Assembly: GCF_905207245.1 (NCBI RefSeq)
Contig: NZ_CAJLKP010000061.1
Coordinates: forward strand, 1-38,058
DNA: 38,058 nucleotides
Direction: 5' to 3'
DNA from: an uncultured Bacteroides sp.
GTDB taxonomy: Bacteria; Bacteroidota; Bacteroidia; Bacteroidales; Bacteroidaceae
Notes under the pieces: generated by a model
What the model saw: only the letters and a program-made list of their open reading frames with translations
Told to the model about the DNA's origin: nothing
The model's database searches: none
Shown: positions 16,231 to 23,030 of the stretch, piece by piece
Numbering within the stretch: the stretch's first letter is position 1
Layout of the letters: every line of letters begins with the position of its first letter
Position numbers and translations under genes: made by a program

Positions 16231-17991
16231 CTAAAATGCTTGTATGAATTGATCCCATTTCTCAGGAGTGCCCTGTTGGCCGTGTACCTTCTCATATAAT
16301 TTCTTGCGTGAAGAGGTTATGGCTTGTTTTGTGCGCAGTATGAGATTAGCAATACCTGTAGCTGGTATCGAGATTTTAAGTAATAGACAAATATGTAGCT
16401 CCTGTTCACTAATTTGAGGGTAGAGCGCGCAAAGACGCTTAGCAAATTCTCTGTATGCATTGTCCACTGCCGCTTGCAAATCAAGCCAGTTTGTAGCTGT
16501 CACTTTGCTCTTATTCTTGGCGGCTTGGTGGAAGTAAATGTAAATTTCAGATTGCTTTAAAGTAATTTCTAAAAGAGTTTGTTCTTTCTGTTCAGCTTCT
16601 ATTTGTTTATTGACGTTTTCAAATGACTCTTTTTGCGCTTTTAGTAACTCTTGTTGTAATTCATTTTTTTCTTTTTGTGCAACCTGTAATTGCAACTCTA
16701 GATTATGGATATGTTTTTCATTTTTCTCAATGAATTGAATACTTCTTTGATACTGTTTTTCCTTTATTTCTTGTAATCTCTTTTGTTGCTCTTTCTTTTG
16801 TTCTCTTTTCCGTTTGGAGTATTGGAAATAGAGAAGGGTGCTTATAAACGATAATATGAGTATAAAGGTGAGGCTTAGTACTGCTACTTCTTGCTTAGTA
16901 TTTATATCCTTTAGTTTTTGATTTTCCTTTTCTCGTAATTGATAGTTATATAAGGATTGCATTTTCCGTATAGTTTCTGTATCGGTTTGTTTCTTTATAG
17001 AGTCTGTATATGCCAAATACAAGTCGATGTAATCTAATGCCTCCTTATATTGATTTTTTAGTCTGAAGATATTACTTAACCCCTCATAGCCTCCTTGTTT
17101 ACTATAGTAATTATTGAATTCTAATAATTTATGGTAATAGTGGTAAGCGGAATCTAAATTGCCTATTTGGAAGTATAAATCAGCTGTCGCAGAGAAGCGA
17201 GATACTAAATTTCTTGTCTTTTTTGCTTGCATGGAAATTTGTATTGCTTTTTCTGCCTTCGGGTACATTTTCAGTTGCGTATAAAGGCTGGCAAGTTCTC
17301 CTGAGATAACGCCTGTCAGATGTTCATTTTTCATAGCTTCTGCTTGTTTATATGCACTTTCATAGTAGAAGAGAGAACTGTCAGTATTGTTGTGTCCTGT
17401 AAATGCACGCCCGATATCACGTAAACTATATATCTGCCCAATGCTGTCGTTCGATAAGACATCATAATGATAGCTTTTTTTGAAAACGGATAATGCTTCA
17501 TTGTATACCCTTTGGTACAAATACAATGTTCCCATCTGGCTATAAATCCTATTGATTAATTTATAATCCTTACTGTTTTGTGAAGCATCTAGAGCTTTTT
17601 GATAGTAATCTAGAGCCTGTGGTGCATCTTCTAAATCTCTGTAGACGCGTCCTGCATAGTAGTAGATTTCGGCTAGATGTTTCTTCTCCTTTTTCTTTTC
17701 ATAATGTTTTAATACCTGGAGTATACTACTGTCTGAGGTATGTGTAATATAAGCCTTGTCTTTGGCCTTTATGCACATCAGTTGATAATACATTTGTGTT
17801 TCTTGGCTTTCAGTTGCTACTTTTTTTTTCATTGATGTTAATGCAATGATAGCACTGTCTGGATTTGTATTGGTAAGAGAGTCTATTGACAATAAGACTT
17901 TGAGATAGGGGTGATTCTCACACCCACTAAAACAATGTAAGAAAATGAGGGATAATAGATACATTGGAAGTAGTAATATTTGCTTTTTCAT
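16231..17991 (-). CDS. Membrane-bound TPR regulator with LuxR-like HTH
   Basis: 586-aa one-piece transmembrane regulator. An N-terminal signal/lipobox-like segment (FLHCFSGC, to C24) is followed by about seven TPR repeats (30-345; e.g. AEIYYYAGRVYRDLEDAPQALDYYQKAL). One membrane helix follows at about 369-389 (AVLSLTFILILSFISTLLYF), then a long Lys/Glu/Gln coiled coil (395-485). The C-terminal helix-turn-helix domain is at about 505-570 (YPQISEQELHICLLLKISIPATGIANLI). The expected topology is periplasmic TPR sensor and cytoplasmic DNA-binding end. Such proteins are frequent in Bacteroides next to the genes they control. Here the likely targets are the DUF3244 and MACPF genes downstream on the same strand. 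The signal sensed is unknown. Base composition is very AT-rich. Confidence 0.85.
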   Translation of the reverse strand: MKKQILLLPMYLLSLIFLHCFSGCENHPYLKVLLSIDSLTNTNPDSAIIALTSMKKKVATESQETQMYYQLMCIKAKDKAYITHTSDSSILQVLKHYEKKKEKKHLAEIYYYAGRVYRDLEDAPQALDYYQKALDASQNSKDYKLINRIYSQMGTLYLYQRVYNEALSVFKKSYHYDVLSNDSIGQIYSLRDIGRAFTGHNNTDSSLFYYESAYKQAEAMKNEHLTGVISGELASLYTQLKMYPKAEKAIQISMQAKKTRNLVSRFSATADLYFQIGNLDSAYHYYHKLLEFNNYYSKQGGYEGLSNIFRLKNQYKEALDYIDLYLAYTDSIKKQTDTETIRKMQSLYNYQLREKENQKLKDINTKQEVAVLSLTFILILSFISTLLYFQYSKRKREQKKEQQKRLQEIKEKQYQRSIQFIEKNEKHIHNLELQLQVAQKEKNELQQELLKAQKESFENVNKQIEAEQKEQTLLEITLKQSEIYIYFHQAAKNKSKVTATNWLDLQAAVDNAYREFAKRLCALYPQISEQELHICLLLKISIPATGIANLILRTKQAITSSRKKLYEKVHGQQGTPEKWDQFIQAF

Positions 17992-18032
17992 TGTCTTTAG
18001 TAGATATCGTGATTAATTGGTGCAAGTTATGA

Positions 18033-18040
18033 GAAAAATA
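18033..18040 (-). promoter_or_regulatory. Possible -7 box of the TPR regulator gene
   Basis: The minus strand reads TATTTTTC, one mismatch from TAnnTTTG, 42 bases ahead of the start at 17991. The GTAC array begins about 65 bases upstream of it. Confidence 0.3.
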
Positions 18041-18104
18041 TGAATTAGCAAGAATACGTGTGCGGAATCTTGAGAAAATTTTATCCTCATCGTGCCTGGG
18101 ATGC

Positions 18105-18202
18105 ACTTGCTCCGTACCAACTCCGTACATTCTTCGCTCAGAGGTACCTCTAACCGAAGAATGTACGGAGCAAGTACGTCTCAGATACGGTTCGGGTACG
18201 AA
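18105..18202. promoter_or_regulatory. Phased GTAC-core array around a 50-bp dyad (putative operator)
   Basis: CTCCGTACATTCTTCG (18121-18136) and its reverse complement (18155-18170) flank AGAGGTACCTCT (18140-18151). This is a 50-bp dyad with only two non-pairing position pairs. GTAC cores start at 18114, 18125, 18144, 18163, 18174 and 18196, and an ATAC at 18185, so steps are 11, 19, 19, 11, 11, 11. Those at 18114/18125 mirror 18174/18163 about the centre 18145.5. ACTTGCTCCGTAC (18105-18117) is also inverted at 18163-18175. It lies between divergent transcription units, about 80 bases from each predicted start. It is a good candidate binding site for a multimeric regulator. Confidence 0.65.
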
Positions 18203-18242
18203 GAGGATGTTATGCGGGCACAAACAAATTTCCTTCTTTTCT

Positions 18243-18274
18243 TTTGGATACTTCCCAAATTTCATGTTACTTTG
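18243..18274 (+). promoter_or_regulatory. Promoter of the small protein-CYTH-DUF4010 operon
   Basis: TTTG at 18243-18246 and TTACTTTG at 18267-18274 (one mismatch from TAnnTTTG) are 20 bases apart. The predicted start is near 18281, giving a leader of about 27 bases before the ATG at 18308. Confidence 0.5.
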
Positions 18275-18307
18275 TTATCAGTTGAACTTTAATACTAAGA
18301 ACACATT

Positions 18308-18445
18308 ATGGGAAAGAACAAGAAAAAGGTTACGCACAGTCGTAAAGAGGAAGAACAGGCTAAGAAAGTGTTGTTGATTATTGGTGTATCTGCATTGATA
18401 CTGGTGTTGGTTATGCTGGTGGGATACTCTTTCTTAGGGAAATAA
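18308..18445 (+). CDS. 45-aa basic single-pass membrane protein
   Basis: Short gene reading MGKNKKKVTHSRKEEEQAKK followed by a single hydrophobic helix (VLLIIGVSALILVLVMLVGYSF) and ending LGK. The Lys/Arg/Glu-rich N-terminus should stay in the cytoplasm. It starts 34 bases after a plausible -7 box and ends 7 bases before the CYTH start codon, so it is almost certainly the first gene of that operon. Translation fits: the hydrophobic segment is intact and in frame with good spacing. The function is unknown. A small membrane anchor or modulator would be a guess. Confidence 0.7.
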   Translation: MGKNKKKVTHSRKEEEQAKKVLLIIGVSALILVLVMLVGYSFLGK

Positions 18446-18452
18446 AGAATAG

Positions 18453-18920
18453 ATGTCGCAAGAAATAGAACGGAAATTCCTCGTGACGGGGGAGTACAAA
18501 TCAAAAGCGTATGAACAAAGCCGTATTGTGCAAGGTTATATCAGTAGTGCAAGAGGGCGGACTGTGCGGGTACGTATCCGTGACGGGAAAGGATACCTGA
18601 CGATAAAAGGTGCCTCTAATGCTTCGGGCACCAGTCGCTATGAGTGGGAAAAGGAAATTCCGCTTGTGGAGGCCGAAGAGTTGATGAAACTCTGTGAGCC
18701 GGGTGTTATTGATAAAACCCGTTATTTGGTACATAGCGGAAAGCATACGTTTGAAGTCGATGAGTTCTACGGTGAAAACGAAGGACTGGTCGTTGCCGAA
18801 GTGGAACTGGCTTCGGAAGACGAGGCTTTTGAGAAACCCGACTTCATCGGCCGGGAAGTGACAGGCGATGTCCGTTATTATAATTCACAACTGATGAAGC
18901 GTCCATATACGGCTTGGTGA
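18453..18920 (+). CDS. CYTH domain protein (triphosphate tunnel metalloenzyme)
   Basis: 155-aa soluble protein beginning with the CYTH hallmark ExExK (E4, E6, K8 in MSQEIERKFLV). Alternating charged beta-strands lining a phosphate-binding tunnel follow: TVRVRIRDGKGYLTIKG, YEWEKEIPL, FEVDEFYGENEGLVVAEVEL. Members hydrolyse inorganic triphosphate or thiamine triphosphate, or make cAMP. Short bacterial forms of this length are most often triphosphatases, so the adenylate cyclase label often given to them is doubtful. It is cotranscribed with the 45-aa membrane protein upstream and likely the DUF4010 gene 45 bases downstream. Confidence 0.9.
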   Translation: MSQEIERKFLVTGEYKSKAYEQSRIVQGYISSARGRTVRVRIRDGKGYLTIKGASNASGTSRYEWEKEIPLVEAEELMKLCEPGVIDKTRYLVHSGKHTFEVDEFYGENEGLVVAEVELASEDEAFEKPDFIGREVTGDVRYYNSQLMKRPYTAW

Positions 18921-18965
18921 GATATTTACTTGCCTTGCTAATGGTTGCTAATCGGAACTATCTGA

Positions 18966-20264
18966 ATGAATATGGAGCAACTTTATGAATACCTGCCAAG
19001 GGAATTGGTTACTTTTGTATTAGTGACGCTGTTCTCTTTATTAATAGGCCTTTCACAGCGGAAAATCAGCCTGAAGCGTGAAGGGGAAACGACGTTGTTC
19101 GGTACAGACCGCACGTTCACTTTCATAGGCATTCTGGGGTATCTGCTTTATATTCTCGACCCGGTGGAATATCGTCTGTTCATGGGCGGTGGTGCTATAC
19201 TGGGTTTGTTGCTTGGTCTGAACTACTACGTCAAGCAAGCCCAGTTCCATGTATTCGGAGTCACTACCATTATCATTGCACTCATCACTTATTGTATCGC
19301 TCCCATCGTAGACACGCAACCTTCCTGGTTTTATGTCATGGTAGTGGTAACTGTTTTGCTCTTCACCGAGTTGAAGCATACTTTTACAGAACTGGCACAG
19401 CGCATGAAGAATGATGAGATGATTACCCTTGCCAAATTCTTGGCTATCAGTGGTATCATTCTTCCGATGTTGCCGAATGAGAACTTGATTCCCGATATTA
19501 ATCTGACACCTTATACTGTTTGGCTGGCAACGGTAGTGGTGTCTGGCATTTCATACCTTTCTTATCTGCTGAGACGGTATGTATTCCACGAATCCGGTAT
19601 TTTGGTATCCGGTATTATCGGAGGGTTGTATAGCAGCACGGCTACTATTTCCGTATTGGCTCGTAAGAGCCGTAAGGCACCTGCACAGGAAGCACCGGAA
19701 TATGCTGCGGCGATGTTGTTAGCCGTTAGCATGATGTTTCTCCGTTTCCTTATATTAATAGGTATATTCAGTAGTGCAATTCTTGCTGCTATTTATCCTT
19801 ATCTGCTCATTATGTCCGTGATTACGGCAGGGGTGGCCTGGTATCTGCACCGGAAACGTAAACCGGTTCCTGTGACGGGGGAGGCGGCGGAGGAAGAAGA
19901 CAGCAGTAACCCGTTGGAATTTAAAGTAGCACTGATTTTTGCCGTCCTGTTCGTGATATTTACGATTGTGACACATTATACGCTGGTATATACCGGTACA
20001 GGCGGTTTGAATGTCTTGTCCTTTATTGCCGGGCTGAGTGACATCACTCCGTTTATCTTGAACCTGTTGCAAGGTTCGGGCGTTGCCGTGTTGGTGGTGA
20101 CGGCTTGTTGCATGCAAGCCATTGTGAGCAATATTATCGTAAATATGTGTTATGCACTGTTCTTTGCTGGGGGGAAGAGTCCGTTGCGCCGGTGGGTGCT
20201 TCGTGGTTTTGGCTGTGTAATCGCGGTTAACGTTTGCTTGCTACTTTTCTTCTATTTGTTATAG
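18966..20264 (+). CDS. MgtC/SapB-DUF4010 family integral membrane protein
   Basis: 432-aa polytopic inner-membrane protein with roughly 11-12 hydrophobic helices. The N-terminal part (about 10-145) matches the MgtC/SapB fold: LLIGLSQRKISLKREGETTLFGTDRTFTFIGILGYLL, with the conserved R/E and FGTDRTFTFIG motif. The C-terminal part (about 180-432) is the DUF4010 module, containing SGIIGGLYSSTATISVLARKS and FIAGLSDITPFILNLLQ. A charged loop (about 295-315, EAAEEEDSS) separates the halves. The transport or signalling role is unknown; Mg2+ homeostasis is only suggested by MgtC. A second ATG two codons in (18972) is an alternative start. Confidence 0.87.
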   Translation: MNMEQLYEYLPRELVTFVLVTLFSLLIGLSQRKISLKREGETTLFGTDRTFTFIGILGYLLYILDPVEYRLFMGGGAILGLLLGLNYYVKQAQFHVFGVTTIIIALITYCIAPIVDTQPSWFYVMVVVTVLLFTELKHTFTELAQRMKNDEMITLAKFLAISGIILPMLPNENLIPDINLTPYTVWLATVVVSGISYLSYLLRRYVFHESGILVSGIIGGLYSSTATISVLARKSRKAPAQEAPEYAAAMLLAVSMMFLRFLILIGIFSSAILAAIYPYLLIMSVITAGVAWYLHRKRKPVPVTGEAAEEEDSSNPLEFKVALIFAVLFVIFTIVTHYTLVYTGTGGLNVLSFIAGLSDITPFILNLLQGSGVAVLVVTACCMQAIVSNIIVNMCYALFFAGGKSPLRRWVLRGFGCVIAVNVCLLLFFYLL

Positions 20265-20354
20265 ATTTCTGCCGGATACTTACAAATATTCTCTATTATC
20301 CCCTTTCCTTTGTGCTTTTTTAACTCCGAAAATCTCGTAGCTAGAGAAAAACAG

Positions 20355-20388
20355 CCTATTTTTGCTGCATTCATTGTGACAAAATAGG
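20355..20388 (+). promoter_or_regulatory. Promoter of barrel receptor gene inside an inverted repeat
   Basis: TATTTTTG at 20357-20364 is an exact -7 box. It overlaps the left arm of an inverted repeat, CCTATTTT (20355-20362) and AAAATAGG (20381-20388), and the predicted start near 20371 falls between the arms. The leader is about 80 bases. This geometry suits repression. Confidence 0.45.
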
Positions 20389-20449
20389 TATAAGTAACGT
20401 CTAATACAAAAACAGTCAACTAATATTCATCAAACAAACAAAAACAGGA

Positions 20450-22975
20450 ATGAAAATTAAATGCCCTTTGCTGCTCATTATGTTGGTAGTATCCTCATTA
20501 GTAGCGGCACAGAATGCGGCACCTCTATTCCAGATTAAGGGAGTTCTGCTAGACTCGCTGACTCAGGAGGGAGAACCTTACGCCACAATCAAAATCGTAA
20601 AAAAAGAAGCACCGGCCCATGCATTGAAGATGCTGGTGACAGACATGAAAGGTAAGTTTCAGGAGAAAGTTCCCGGAACGGGTAATTTTGTGATGACTAT
20701 CTCTTCTACTGGTAGAAGCACTATTGTGAAGGATTTCACTGTAAAGGCTGGAGAGCAACTGGTGGACTTTGGTACGTTGTACATCGTGGACGCTGCCAAT
20801 GAATTGGGACAGGTGGAAGTTGTTGCCCAGAAACCTTTGGTGAAGGTGGATGTGGATAAAATAGAGTATAACATCGAAGACGACCCCGATTCAAAAACCA
20901 ACTCTGTGATAGAGATGCTGCGAAAAGTACCTCTCGTGACGGTGGATGGAGAAGATAATATCCAGGTAAACGGTAGTAGTAGCTTCAAAATACACGTGAA
21001 CGGCAAGCCCAACAATATGATGAGCAATAACCCCAAGGAAGTGTTGAAGAGTATGCCTGCCAATACCATCAAATATATCGAAGTAATCACCTCACCGGGT
21101 GCAAAGTATGATGCTGAAGGTGTGGGAGGTATCCTTAATATTGTAACCGTTGGTAGCGGATTCGAAGGATATACCGCTACTTTTAGCGGCCGGGCCAGCA
21201 ACATGGGGCTGGGTGGCGGTGCCTATGCCACCATCAAGCAAGGCAAGTTAACGCTGACAGGGAACTATAATTATAGCTACAATAGCCAGCCTACTAATTA
21301 TTCAGATAGCTATCGGGAAGATTACAATTCTACCGATCAAAAGTATCTGGAGTCTACTAACGAATCGGATTATAGCGGACAATTCCAGCACGGTAATGTG
21401 GAGGCTAGTTATGAGATAGATACCCTGAGGCTCATTACAATGTCTGTGGGTATGTATGGCGGCGGAAATGATAATGATTCGAAGGGTAACACTGATATGT
21501 GGAACGCAGAACGTGATGCAAAGGCGTATAGCTATCGTACCTTAACGGAAGGCGATGGTTCGTGGTATTCTATTCGCGGTAACATCGATTATCAGCGCAC
21601 TTCAAAGAAAAATAAAAACCGTATGCTCACCCTGTCCTACAAAATCAATACTCAGCCGCAGGAGAGTGACAATTACAACCGTTATCTGGACCGTTATCAG
21701 GTGCCTGAATCTTTCCAACTTTACAACTCGCACACCTTCGGTAAGACCAATACTACAGAGCATACTTTCCAGGTGGACTATACGACACCCATCGGCAAGT
21801 TGCATACCATAGAGACAGGTGTGAAGTATATCATCCGTAATAATACAAGTAAAAACAGCTTTGAGGAAGACAGGAGCAGTGACGGTAATGGCGACTATGT
21901 GTATAATGAGGATCGCAGTAGTAACTACAAACACCTGAATGACATTCTTGCCGCTTACCTGGGCTATACGCTGCGTTACAAGGACTTTACCTTCAAACCT
22001 GGTGTGCGCTTTGAACACACGGCACAGGATGTGCGCTACATCATCGGCGCGGGTGAAGATTTCAAGGTAAACTATAATGATGTGGTGCCTTCCGTATCTA
22101 TGGGTATCAAACTTGGACCGACGCAGACATTGCGTGGAGGATATGACATGCGTATCTATCGTCCTGGTATTTGGTATTTGAATCCTTACTTTGATGATCG
22201 TAACCCGATGTTTATCAGCCAGGGTAATTCTGAATTGAAAAGTGAGAAAAGTCATGCGTTCAATCTAAGTTATAGTAGTTTTACAGCCAAGTTTAATGTA
22301 AATGTATCGTTGCGTCATTCGTTCAATAACAATGGAATTGAGAACGTAAGCCGTCTGATAGGTGAAGGTGGTGAATACTTTGGACCAGACCAGGAACATT
22401 TTGCTCCCGAAGGTGCTCTTTACAGTACATACGAGAATATAGGTAAGAGCCGTAATACCAATATGAGTTTATATTTTAATTGGAATGCATCACCCAAAAC
22501 GCGTATTTATATCAATGGGCGTGGTGGCTATTCAGATCTCAAAAGTCCGTCGCGGAACTTACATAACTACGGTTGGCAAGGTTCTATGTATGGTGGTATC
22601 CAGCATACTTTCCCGTGGAAGTTGCGTGCTAGTTTGAATGCAGGCGGAAGCACACCTTACATCTCGCTGCAGGGAAAGGGTAGTGGCTATTCTTATTATA
22701 GCTTGAGCGTGAACCGCTCGTTCCTCAAGGATCGATTGACGGTGAGCGTCTATGGTTCGAACCTGTTCTCCAAGTATATGAACTTCAATAATACAACTTT
22801 CGGAGAGAATTTCTACTCTACCAGTAAGAGCCGTTATCCCAACCGTTCGTTCGGTATGAGCATCAGCTATCGCATTGGTGAATTGAGGGCCAGTGTGAAG
22901 AAAGCTGCCCGTTCTATCAGTAACGATGATGTGAAAGATGGCGGCGGTACTCAAGGCGGTGGCGGTGGAGAATAA
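20450..22975 (+). CDS. Outer-membrane beta-barrel receptor (TonB-dependent-receptor-like, OMP_b-brl_3)
   Basis: 841-aa protein with a signal peptide (to about residue 20, VVSSLVAAQ). A carboxypeptidase-regulatory-like beta domain (25-105) follows, then a plug-like domain with ELGQVEVVAQKPLVKVDVDKIEYNIEDD and VPLVTVDGEDNIQVNG (115-230). The barrel runs from about 240 to 810. After the last strand a 28-residue periplasmic tail ends in a Gly-rich stretch (DGGGTQGGGGGE), which is common in this subfamily. No SusD partner lies next to it, so it is not a classic glycan Sus pair. The ligand is unknown; peptide or metal-complex uptake are options. It stands alone with its own promoter and strong terminator. 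Confidence 0.88.
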   Translation: MKIKCPLLLIMLVVSSLVAAQNAAPLFQIKGVLLDSLTQEGEPYATIKIVKKEAPAHALKMLVTDMKGKFQEKVPGTGNFVMTISSTGRSTIVKDFTVKAGEQLVDFGTLYIVDAANELGQVEVVAQKPLVKVDVDKIEYNIEDDPDSKTNSVIEMLRKVPLVTVDGEDNIQVNGSSSFKIHVNGKPNNMMSNNPKEVLKSMPANTIKYIEVITSPGAKYDAEGVGGILNIVTVGSGFEGYTATFSGRASNMGLGGGAYATIKQGKLTLTGNYNYSYNSQPTNYSDSYREDYNSTDQKYLESTNESDYSGQFQHGNVEASYEIDTLRLITMSVGMYGGGNDNDSKGNTDMWNAERDAKAYSYRTLTEGDGSWYSIRGNIDYQRTSKKNKNRMLTLSYKINTQPQESDNYNRYLDRYQVPESFQLYNSHTFGKTNTTEHTFQVDYTTPIGKLHTIETGVKYIIRNNTSKNSFEEDRSSDGNGDYVYNEDRSSNYKHLNDILAAYLGYTLRYKDFTFKPGVRFEHTAQDVRYIIGAGEDFKVNYNDVVPSVSMGIKLGPTQTLRGGYDMRIYRPGIWYLNPYFDDRNPMFISQGNSELKSEKSHAFNLSYSSFTAKFNVNVSLRHSFNNNGIENVSRLIGEGGEYFGPDQEHFAPEGALYSTYENIGKSRNTNMSLYFNWNASPKTRIYINGRGGYSDLKSPSRNLHNYGWQGSMYGGIQHTFPWKLRASLNAGGSTPYISLQGKGSGYSYYSLSVNRSFLKDRLTVSVYGSNLFSKYMNFNNTTFGENFYSTSKSRYPNRSFGMSISYRIGELRASVKKAARSISNDDVKDGGGTQGGGGGE

Positions 22976-22997
22976 TCTATAGCCAAGAAATAAAAGG

Positions 22998-23030
22998 AGA
23001 GGAAGCTTTTGATAGGCTTCCTCTTTTTTT
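22998..23030 (+). terminator. Rho-independent terminator of the barrel receptor gene
   Basis: AGAGGAAGC (22998-23006) pairs perfectly with GCTTCCTCT (23016-23024), with a 9-base loop, followed by a run of T to 23030. It lies 23 bases past the stop codon. Confidence 0.92.

Noticed and set aside
18060..18377. 105-codon plus-strand frame across the GTAC array
   Set aside because: It covers an inverted-repeat array and overlaps the better-supported 45-aa gene and its promoter; the translation is a repeat artefact.
21602..22255. 217-codon minus-strand frame inside the barrel receptor gene
   Set aside because: Antisense to a well-supported gene, with a repetitive Ile/Val/Thr-rich translation typical of a shadow frame.
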